Source: Mesorhizobium sp.
GTDB lineage: Bacteria; Pseudomonadota; Alphaproteobacteria; Rhizobiales; Rhizobiaceae
Assembly (NCBI GenBank): GCA_019509685.1
Contig: JAEKLU010000239.1
Span: 1 to 12,838 of the forward strand
DNA length: 12,838 nt
Reading direction: 5' to 3'
This document shows positions 8,180 through 12,838 of this stretch, piece by piece. A program made the translations under genes and the position numbers. Within the stretch, counting starts at the first letter, position 1; the number at the start of each line of letters is the position of its first letter. The notes beneath the pieces are model-generated. The model was not told where the DNA came from. It saw only the letters and a list, made by a program, of their open reading frames with translations, and did no database searches.

Positions 8180-9055
8180 TCAAAATCCGACAAGCCGCCG
8201 GACATCCTGTGGCGACGCGCCGTTCTCGCGCAGGGCAGCGAGGCCGGTGTCCTTGAAACTCTTCGAAAGCTTCCTTCCGTCCGGTCCCAGGATCAGGCGG
8301 TGGTGGAAGTAGCGCGGTGGCGCGAGGCCAAGCAGATCCTGCAACAGGCGTTGCACGCCGGTCGCCGAATAGAGGTCGAGGCCGCGCACGACATGGCTGA
8401 CGCCCTGCAGCGCATCGTCGAGAACGACGGCAAGATGATAGCTGGTCGGGATGTCGCGGCGGGCGACGATGACATCGCCCCATTCGCGTGGGTTGGCCGC
8501 GACCATTCGCGTCGCCGTCATGGTTTCGTCGGTGAATTCGGTCCATGACAGGTCCTTGGAGGCGCGCGCCATTGCCGCTTCGACGTCGAGGCGCCAGGCG
8601 AACGGCATGCCCTCGGCAATTCGCCGCTTGCGTTCCTTCATCGGCAAGGCCTTGTCGAGCGACGGGTAGAGCGGCACGCCATCAGGGTCGCGCGGCCAGT
8701 CGCGGCCGCGTTTTTCGGTGTCGGCGATGAAGGCGCGGATTTCGCCGCGGCTCATGAAGGCAGGATAGACCAGTTCCGAGGCGATCAGACGGTCGAGCAC
8801 GGCACGATATTCGGCGAAATGCTCGGACTGGCGGCGCACCGGTTGCTCCCACTCGAGCCCCAGCCATTCCAGGTCGCGAAAGATGCCGGCTTCGAATTCC
8901 GGCGTGCAGCGGCTGATGTCGATATCCTCGATACGCAAGAGCAGCCGGCCAGCGGCTTGCGCCGCCAGGCGCTGATTGAGCAGGGCCGAATAGGCATGGC
9001 CGAGATGCAGCTCGCCATTCGGGCTCGGCGCGAAGCGGAATGTCAGGAGCGTCAT
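8180..9055 (-). CDS. gluQRS: Glutamyl-Q tRNA(Asp) synthetase
   Basis: 291-residue paralogue of glutamyl-tRNA synthetase. It activates glutamate and attaches it to the queuosine at position 34 of tRNA-Asp. The HIGH-type motif SPNGELHLGH is at residues 11-20, LLRIEDID at 39-46, and the KMSKS-type KLSKS at 262-266. The anticodon-binding domain of true GluRS is absent, as expected for this family, and length is normal. At the position of the zinc-binding CxC in the E. coli enzyme this protein reads YPAFMSR (97-103), without cysteines. I start at the ATG at 9055 because TFRFAPSPNG follows at once, as in the family. The frame stays open upstream to 9634, but that part is antisense to alkA. The ribosome binding site is weak. 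Divergent from alkA. Confidence 0.93.
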   Translation of the reverse strand: MTLLTFRFAPSPNGELHLGHAYSALLNQRLAAQAAGRLLLRIEDIDISRCTPEFEAGIFRDLEWLGLEWEQPVRRQSEHFAEYRAVLDRLIASELVYPAFMSRGEIRAFIADTEKRGRDWPRDPDGVPLYPSLDKALPMKERKRRIAEGMPFAWRLDVEAAMARASKDLSWTEFTDETMTATRMVAANPREWGDVIVARRDIPTSYHLAVVLDDALQGVSHVVRGLDLYSATGVQRLLQDLLGLAPPRYFHHRLILGPDGRKLSKSFKDTGLAALRENGASPQDVRRLVGF

Positions 9056-9136
9056 GTCTGAAGCGGCATTCGGGTTGCCAGGCGATTGATATCTAGCCAT
9101 CAATTGCCACTTTGCGACGATCCTGGGAACAGCAAC

Positions 9137-9796
9137 GTGCAACGCATCACCTCGCTCGACGACATTGCGACCGGGCTCGACGCGCTCTGCCTCATCGATC
9201 CGCGACTGGAGACGGTACGAAGCATGGCCGGCGAGGTGCCGCTCAGGCTGTCGGAACCGGGGTTCAGGAGCCTTGCGTCCATTATGATTTCTCAGCAGGT
9301 GTCGCGCGCGAGCGCCGACGCCATTTTCGGGCGGCTGACGAAGCTGGTCGATCCGCTGACGCCGGAAGCGATCCTTGCCGCCGGCGAAGACATTTTCCGC
9401 GAGGCCGGGCTGTCGCGGCCGAAGCAGCGCGGGCTGCTTGCGGTGGCTGAAGCCGTGGCCGGCGGGCTCGACCTTTACCATCTCTGCTCGCTCGACGCCG
9501 AGGAGGCGATCGCGGCGATGATCGCCGTGCCGGGCATCGGTCCGTGGACGGCGGAAGTCTATCTTCTGTTTGCCGCCGGCCATCCCGACATTTTCCCCGC
9601 GCGCGACGTCGCGCTGCAGACAGCGGTCGGCCACGCGCTTGGCATCGACCCGCGCCCGCCCGAGAAAATGCTGATTCGTCTCGCCGAATCATGGAGCCCC
9701 TGGCGAGGGGTCGCGTCGCGGCTTTTTTGGGCTTACTACCGTGAATTGAAGGGCAGGGATGCCGCACCCCCTGCGGAAATCACAAAAAAACCCTGA
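9137..9796 (+). CDS. alkA: DNA-3-methyladenine glycosylase II (AlkA-type, HhH-GPD)
   Basis: 219-residue base-excision repair enzyme that removes alkylated bases such as 3-methyladenine. LASIMISQQVSRASADAIFG (47-66) is the first core helix motif. The helix-hairpin-helix VPGIGPWTAEVY is at 131-142 and the catalytic aspartate is Asp157 in FPARDVALQ. There is no FeS-cluster cysteine set at the C-terminus, so EndoIII/MutY is excluded. It is shorter than E. coli AlkA because the N-terminal domain is missing, as in many bacterial single-domain members. The GTG at 9137 is preferred, with GGGA 8-9 nt upstream; a TTG at 9086 would add 17 residues unlike the family. The C-terminal AEITKKP is read from the first arm of a downstream hairpin. 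Divergent from gluQRS across 81 bp. Confidence 0.9.
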   Translation: MQRITSLDDIATGLDALCLIDPRLETVRSMAGEVPLRLSEPGFRSLASIMISQQVSRASADAIFGRLTKLVDPLTPEAILAAGEDIFREAGLSRPKQRGLLAVAEAVAGGLDLYHLCSLDAEEAIAAMIAVPGIGPWTAEVYLLFAAGHPDIFPARDVALQTAVGHALGIDPRPPEKMLIRLAESWSPWRGVASRLFWAYYRELKGRDAAPPAEITKKP

Positions 9797-9819
9797 AAAT
9801 TATGCATTTTTGCGGGTTT
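9788..9819. terminator. AT-rich hairpin at the alkA stop codon
   Basis: AAACCC (9788-9793) pairs with GGGTTT (9814-9819), and inside it AAAAT (9796-9800) pairs with ATTTT (9806-9810). The alkA TGA (9794-9796) lies within it. It is flanked by an A tract on the left but has no T tract on the right, so termination of alkA is plausible but not strong. Confidence 0.35.
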
Positions 9820-9891
9820 CGGCGAGAGACAATCCGCTTCACATCCCTGTCATGTCGGGCTTACAGTATCCGCGCCGTTCAGTTCTGGATT

Positions 9892-9898
9892 AAGGAGG
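9892..9898 (+). promoter_or_regulatory. Strong Shine-Dalgarno site fixing the HNH start
   Basis: AAGGAGG lies exactly 7 nt before the GTG at 9906. It is the best ribosome binding site in the window and decides the start of the HNH gene despite the GTG initiation codon. Confidence 0.85.
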
Positions 9899-9905
9899 CC
9901 AAGAC

Positions 9906-10463
9906 GTGACGGTTGCCGTATCTCCGGATGGGCTCCCCGCGCTGGTGCTGAATGCGGACTATCGTCCGCTCAGCTATTACCCTTTGTCGCTCTGGTCCTG
10001 GCAGGACGCCATCAAGGCTGTCTTCCTCGACCGGGTCAACATTGTCGCCGAATATGAGCACGCCGTCTCATCGCCGACCTTCTCGATGAAGTTGCCCAGC
10101 GTGGTCAGCCTCAAGGCCTATGTAAAGCCGTCGAGGCACCCCGCCTTCACGCGCTTCAACGTGTTTTTGCGCGATCGTTTCCAGTGCCAGTATTGCGGCA
10201 CGCCGGAGGATCTGACCTTCGACCACGTCATCCCGCGCCATCGCGGCGGGGCGACGACCTGGGAGAATGTCGTTGCCGCGTGTTCGCCCTGCAATCTCAG
10301 GAAGGGCGGCATGATGCCGGCCCAAGCCAAGATGTGGCCGCTGCAGAAGCCATTCCAGCCGACGGTGCACGATCTGCACAACAATGGCCGCCTGTTCCCG
10401 CCCAACCATCTGCACGAAAGCTGGATGGATTATCTCTACTGGGATGTCGAGCTCGAACCTTGA
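9906..10463 (+). CDS. HNH endonuclease family protein
   Basis: 185-residue protein with a C-terminal HNH (beta-beta-alpha metal) nuclease domain. Four zinc-type cysteines form two CxxC pairs (Cys94/Cys97 and Cys126/Cys129). Between them is FDHVIPRHRGG (105-115) with the catalytic-type Asp106-His107, and Asn121 and Asn130 complete the HNH pattern in WENVVAACSPCN. The N-terminal 80 residues (LNADYRPLSYYPLSLWSWQD...) are the conserved leader of a widespread chromosomal HNH family in alphaproteobacteria, not of homing or restriction enzymes. Its DNA target and role are unknown. GTG start with an ideal ribosome binding site, suggesting high expression. The stop overlaps the first bases of a 141-bp palindrome. 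It converges on dsbB. Confidence 0.9.
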   Translation: MTVAVSPDGLPALVLNADYRPLSYYPLSLWSWQDAIKAVFLDRVNIVAEYEHAVSSPTFSMKLPSVVSLKAYVKPSRHPAFTRFNVFLRDRFQCQYCGTPEDLTFDHVIPRHRGGATTWENVVAACSPCNLRKGGMMPAQAKMWPLQKPFQPTVHDLHNNGRLFPPNHLHESWMDYLYWDVELEP

Positions 10464-10602
10464 GATCGTTCGAGAATTCGCGAGGCTGGCCGCCTGGCGC
10501 GGCTTCCTGTGCTTCCGGTGCTCACGTACTTAAATACGCTCCGCTCCGGTTCTCGAAACCCACGCCAGTCGACTCAGCCTGCCGAATTCTTTGAACGATC
10601 TC
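10462..10602. repeat. 141-bp intergenic palindrome between HNH gene and dsbB
   Basis: The outer arms GAGATCGTTCGAGAATTCG (10462-10480) and 10583-10602 are near-perfect inverted copies. The similarity continues inward (AGGCTGG...CTGGCG against its complement on the right) to a centre at TTAA, 10530-10533, flanked by GTA/TAC. The whole gap can fold into one long imperfect hairpin or cruciform. The central word (GTGCTCACGTACTTAA...CGCTCCGCTCCGG) resembles short palindromes that I recall from rhizobial gene ends. It probably acts as a bidirectional transcription end. Confidence 0.7.
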
Positions 10603-10623
10603 GCGCCGGCGCTATCGGGTGAC

Positions 10624-11123
10624 TCAGTCCCGCGCGAGCGCGCTGCGGAAGGCGACGGCGGCGAGCACAAGGCTGGCGATGGCGTTCCAGCCGGCGAGCG
10701 ACAGGCCGAGGATGCGAAGCGCCGCCTTGTCGCAGGACGGCGGCACGAATTTGTCGAGCGCCCGGTGTCGACCGGGCCGGCGCCTGCCGTGCAGTCGGTC
10801 GGGCCGGCCCACCACTGCCATTCGACGCCGGAGTGATAGACGCCGAGACAGAGGCCGTAGAGCATCAGCAAGCCACCGATCGCCAGCAGCCCACGCGTCA
10901 CCCAGGCCGGCGCGCGCAGCATCGAGGCGATCACCGCCAGCACCATCAGCGGCACGCCGATGTAATAGGGCGTGCGCTGCTCGAGGCAGAGATGGCAGGG
11001 GATGTAGCCGCCGATATACTGGAAGGCGAGCGCCGAGCCGACAGTCGCAGCCATGGCAACAGCGAGAAACAGCGCGGCGCGCGTCCGCTGGCGTCCGGTG
11101 TCGTCAGTCATGGTCGCTGTCAT
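10624..11123 (-). pseudogene. dsbB: Disulfide bond formation protein B (DsbB family), frameshifted
   Basis: DsbB is the inner-membrane quinone reductase that reoxidises periplasmic DsbA. The first frame (from 11123; an ATG at 11111 is also possible) encodes helices 1-3, the first redox pair Cys43/Cys46 in PCHLCLEQRTPYY and Cys111 in GPTDCTAGAGPVDTG. At about 10758-10763 the frame breaks. The expected continuation LDKFVPPSCDKAALRILG, with the fourth cysteine and then helix 4 (GLSLAGWNAIASLVLAAVAF), lies in another frame ending at a TGA at 10624. The unshifted frame instead runs through Arg/Ser/Pro-rich nonsense to 10530. A loss of 3n+1 bases (or gain of 3n+2) would explain it. As read, the protein cannot form the second disulfide. 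A sequencing error is possible, since the 3' part has kept its coding quality. The yqaA-type gene lies 24 nt upstream on the same strand. Confidence 0.85.
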
Positions 11124-11147
11124 CTGGGCTGGTCCCGCTCGGGTTGG

Positions 11148-11738
11148 TTATCCGTGGGCGTATCTGACGAGGATATAGAGCAAAATAAGGGCAGCGGCGC
11201 CGGCGCCGACAATCAATCCCAAACGCTTTTCGATGAACTCCTTGATCTCTTCGCCATAGCGGCGAAGCAGCCAGGCAAGCAGCAGGAAACGGGCGCCGCG
11301 CGCCACGATCGCCAGCCCGATGAACAGCAGCAGATTGACGCCGATGACGCCAGAAAGAATCGTCACCACCTTGATCGGCGGCAGGTGCGCGGCGCCCGAG
11401 GTGATCAGCATCAGGATGATGAAGCCGACGCCGGACGAGGCGCGCATTGCCTCGAACTCGTCATACTTGCCGTAGAATTCGAGCACCGGCTTGGCCACGG
11501 CCTCATAGGCGTAGTGGCCGATGAACCAGCCGAAGATGCCGCCCAGCACCGAAGCGACCGTGGCGATCAGCGCATAGCGGTAGGCGCGCTCCGGCTTGGA
11601 TAGCGCCATCGGCAGGAACAGCACGTCGGCCGGCACCAGGAAAACGGAGCTTTCGACGAAGGCGATGAAAGCCAGCCACCATTCGGCGGATTTGCGTGCC
11701 GCAAGCGACAGCGTCCAGTCGTAAAGTCCGCGAAGCAT
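11148..11738 (-). CDS. YqaA family membrane protein (DedA/VTT-like)
   Basis: 196-residue integral membrane protein of the YqaA group within the DedA/SNARE-associated (VTT) superfamily; members are linked to membrane lipid and envelope homeostasis, but this subgroup is uncharacterised. Hydrophobic segments lie at about residues 20-45, 55-78, 103-118, 122-146 and 174-192. The family core ESSVFLVPADVLFLPMAL (29-46) and the glycine-rich ASVLGGIFGWFIG (62-74) are present. ATG at 11738 chosen because AGGAG lies 5-6 nt upstream and the protein then begins MLRGLYDWTL; the frame opens 25 codons earlier without a ribosome site. The gene ends 24 nt before dsbB, suggesting one transcript. Confidence 0.88.
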   Translation of the reverse strand: MLRGLYDWTLSLAARKSAEWWLAFIAFVESSVFLVPADVLFLPMALSKPERAYRYALIATVASVLGGIFGWFIGHYAYEAVAKPVLEFYGKYDEFEAMRASSGVGFIILMLITSGAAHLPPIKVVTILSGVIGVNLLLFIGLAIVARGARFLLLAWLLRRYGEEIKEFIEKRLGLIVGAGAAALILLYILVRYAHG

Positions 11739-12017
11739 CGGCTCTCCTAATCCATGGCGCCTCGAACAGCGCAGCGGTTTTCGGCTGGCGGGACTTGCGA
11801 AACAAGGGCCCAAAGCGCCGCAGGCGCCCTTTGCGACCGGAGCGGCCTAACTTTTGCTTCTCTAGAAAGATTTTCCGCACCGCACAATGGTTGCGCCTTC
11901 GCAAAGGCGAAAAGGCCAGCTTTGTGCGCAGTCGGGATCGCCAAATCGGCGACAGGCCAGTTGACGAACACCCGTCCAACCGTATAGTCCGCGCCCATCC
12001 AGGCCGCCCGGCCTGAA
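11739..12017. other. Gene-poor intergenic region with small hairpins
   Basis: I see no credible gene here. Two clear small hairpins are present: GCGCC/GGCGC (11815-11827, extended by CAAAG/CTTTG outside) and CGCCTT-CGCA-AAGGCG (11894-11909). Neither is followed by a T tract. The promoter of the leftward YqaA gene should lie in the right-hand part of its upstream sequence, but no boxes are convincing. Confidence 0.5.
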
Positions 12018-12056
12018 CCCCCTATGGCGGAATTGGTAGACGCGCTCGACTGAAAA
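12018..12056 (+). pseudogene. 5' half of a tRNA-Leu gene (remnant)
   Basis: TGGCGGAATTGGTAGACGCG (12025-12044) is the standard D-arm region of bacterial leucine tRNAs. It is preceded by a 7-nt acceptor-like CCCCCTA and followed by the 5' anticodon stem CTCGA (12045-12049) and a loop-like CTGAAAA. The partner TCGAG is absent; the sequence changes to AGGGG and no variable arm, T arm or acceptor 3' strand follows. The body is closer to a tRNA-Leu(UAA)-like isoacceptor than to the intact tRNA-Leu(CAA) 140 bp away. It cannot make a tRNA. Confidence 0.65.
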
Positions 12057-12142
12057 AGGGGTTTGTCTACCATAGTGAAAACGTCTTGGTTTCAAGGCGT
12101 TGATGAAATAGGAGGTTGGGCTCCGAAACTGGAAATTTGCTC

Positions 12143-12162
12143 TAGGTGCAGCATAGGTGCAG
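12143..12162. repeat. Direct repeat TAGGTGCAG, period 11
   Basis: TAGGTGCAG occurs at 12143-12151 and again at 12154-12162, an 11-bp period (about one DNA turn), 30 bp upstream of the intact tRNA-Leu. Such helically phased short repeats can be protein-binding sites, for example recombinase arm sites or a regulator; none is proven. Confidence 0.4.
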
Positions 12163-12192
12163 AGAGCGAAGGATAGTATCGGCGGCAAATGT

Positions 12193-12277
12193 GCGGGTGT
12201 GGTGAAACTGGTAGACGCGCTGGATTCAAAATCCAGTTCCGAAAGGAGTGTCGGTTCGAGCCCGACCACCCGCACCA
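12193..12277 (+). tRNA. tRNA-Leu (anticodon CAA)
   Basis: Complete class II tRNA with genomically encoded CCA. The acceptor stem GCGGGTG (12193-12199) pairs with CACCCGC (12267-12273), followed by discriminator A and CCA (12275-12277). The D arm contains GGTAGACGCG. The anticodon stem CTGGA/TCCAG holds the loop TTCAAAA with CAA at 12227-12229, reading UUG codons. A long variable arm (about 12236-12249) marks a leucine tRNA. The T arm is GTCGG-TTCGAGC-CCGAC (12250-12266). No mismatches in the acceptor or T stem. No T-rich terminator is obvious downstream. Confidence 0.96.
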
Positions 12278-12528
12278 CTTCTCAAATCATGGCGTTCCCG
12301 TGTCATGACGTTTGGATCCACTCGGCTCGCTTCGGTAACTTCAGACTGCGACCCTCGGAAGAATGCCCGCGTTCGAATCGCGGCGAGGCGGCAACCTTCT
12401 TCAGATTCTAACTACGAATCTGGGGGGCCCAGTTGAACGGCCTGGCATTGAAAGAAGCATTGATCGGGTCGTAGTCGGGCAAGCCGAGCGCGCCGGTGAA
12501 TCCGCAGCCAGGAAGAGGCCGTCGCGCT
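12278..12528. other. Gene-poor region with tRNA-like and coding debris
   Basis: No intact gene. It contains a perfect T-arm-like stem-loop CCGCG-TTCGAAT-CGCGG (12367-12383), a 7-bp hairpin CAGATTC-TAACTAC-GAATCTG (12402-12422), and a minus-strand open stretch from about 12528 to a TAG at 12408 that could be the truncated 3' end of a gene. Its left boundary is the tRNA-Leu and its right boundary is repeat copy E. Confidence 0.45.
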
Positions 12529-12631
12529 AGAGTGTTTCACCGTTTCACGGAAACGGCGAACCGCTCTATCTCTTTGTTTTGTCGCAATTTCCAGGCGGAA
12601 AACCGCTCACACTTTTCCTGAAATTGCTCTA
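12529..12631. repeat. Interspersed bipartite intergenic repeat, copy E
   Basis: The left module is an imperfect 17-bp hairpin (12529-12545 with 12551-12567, loop CACGG) followed by ATCTCTTTGTTTT. The right module is GTCGCAATTTCCAGGCGGAAAACCGCTCACACTTTTCC in sense and closes with GAAATTGCTCTA. The terminal CTA (12629-12631) is the stop codon of the leftward LysR gene, so the repeat abuts or overlaps that gene's end. Confidence 0.75.
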
Positions 12632-12838
12632 GGTTCGCCGCTGAATGGCCTCCACGAAGAAATCGGTCACTTGCCGAACGCGCGCCGGAACGAAACGGCG
12701 TTTCGGCCAGACGAGGCTTATATCTCTGACATCGCTCATAAACTCCCCGAGGATAGTAATGACATCGGGATGGCGGAGTTCATCAGCAAGGGAAACCTCG
12801 GCGAACAGGCCAATTCCAACACCGGCCAGAACCGCGGC
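12629..12838 (-). CDS. LysR family transcriptional regulator, C-terminal fragment
   Basis: The minus-strand frame is open from the window edge to a TAG at 12629-12631 and encodes 69 residues starting AAVLAGVGIGLFAEVSLADE. This is the end of a LysR substrate-binding domain: the AVxAGxGIGxF pattern matches the conserved strand-helix of the second half-domain, and VWPKRRFVPARVRQVTDFF matches the final strand and helix (family pattern: P.R..P.KVR.FIDF). The DNA-binding helix-turn-helix and most of the effector domain lie outside the window, so target and ligand are unknown. The stop codon is supplied at the edge of repeat copy E. The family call is strong despite the truncation. Confidence 0.82.
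   Translation of the reverse strand, partial: AAVLAGVGIGLFAEVSLADELRHPDVITILGEFMSDVRDISLVWPKRRFVPARVRQVTDFFVEAIQRRT

Noticed and set aside
9056..9634. 190-codon N-terminal extension of the gluQRS frame
   Set aside because: It is antisense to alkA, Arg/His-rich, and has no family counterpart; the synthetase starts naturally at 9055.
10530..10756. Unshifted dsbB tail as a genuine alternative C-terminus or programmed frameshift product
   Set aside because: The tail is low-quality Arg/Ser/Pro-rich sequence ending in the palindrome, and no slippery heptamer or stimulatory structure was seen at the break.
11862..12278. Minus-strand 138-codon frame starting MVRVVGLEPTLLSELDFESS
   Set aside because: Antisense translation of the tRNA-Leu, also a common false annotation.
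12157..12411. Plus-strand 84-codon frame containing VDALDSKSSSERSVGSSP
   Set aside because: This is the translation of the tRNA-Leu gene itself, a well-known spurious protein pattern.
12402..12422. Hairpin as anticodon arm of a tRNA
   Set aside because: The 7-nt loop TAACTAC lacks the U at position 33, and no acceptor, D or T arms fit around it.

Overview
The window looks like a chromosomal segment of a GC-rich alphaproteobacterium of the order Hyphomicrobiales, most probably Mesorhizobium or a close relative. This rests on three things: the rhizobial gene order (etfB-etfA-hbd behind a rhomboid protease and a PduO-type adenosyltransferase), the protein sequences, and a repeated intergenic element ending in GGAATTGCTCTAG that I associate with Mesorhizobium genomes. 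The genus is inference; the gene calls come from the sequence. Most of the window is ordinary core genome, and I found no defence locus, CRISPR array, intact mobile element or biosynthetic cluster.

Positions 1-5848: the 3' end of a GGDEF (diguanylate cyclase) gene runs rightward to 137 and ends at a strong hairpin. A leftward block then occupies 282-5848. In transcription order it is: SDR oxidoreductase, 63-residue HIG1-like twin-membrane protein, PduO-type cob(I)alamin adenosyltransferase, rhomboid protease, EtfB, EtfA and 3-hydroxybutyryl-CoA dehydrogenase. The last three form a catabolic unit: the dehydrogenase is a beta-oxidation/butanoate enzyme, and ETF carries electrons from acyl-CoA dehydrogenases to the quinone pool. 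The adenosyltransferase makes the cofactor for methylmalonyl-CoA mutase. The block is punctuated by repeats and a terminator-like hairpin, so it is probably several transcripts.

Positions 5907-9796: a YihY/BrkB membrane protein (+) converges on a DMT/EamA transporter (-) across a mirrored octamer-repeat hairpin. A small three-helix membrane protein of unknown function (+) follows, and it abuts gluQRS (-) with no base between the two stop codons. gluQRS (tRNA-Asp queuosine modification) is divergent from an AlkA-type DNA glycosylase.

Positions 9906-11738: an HNH endonuclease-family protein (+) with a very strong ribosome binding site converges on dsbB (-) across a 141-bp palindrome. dsbB carries a frameshift that separates its fourth cysteine and last helix from the rest. 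Upstream of it lies a YqaA/DedA-type membrane protein.

Positions 11739-12838: a gene-poor stretch holding a broken 5' half of a tRNA-Leu gene, an intact tRNA-Leu(CAA), a tRNA T-arm-like fragment, a possible coding remnant and another copy of the interspersed repeat. The window ends inside the 3' end of a LysR-type regulator (-). The tRNA debris suggests an old recombination or integration hotspot.

Most worth a second look: the dsbB frameshift, the three kinds of structured intergenic repeat (two of which supply or overlap stop codons), and the half tRNA-Leu.
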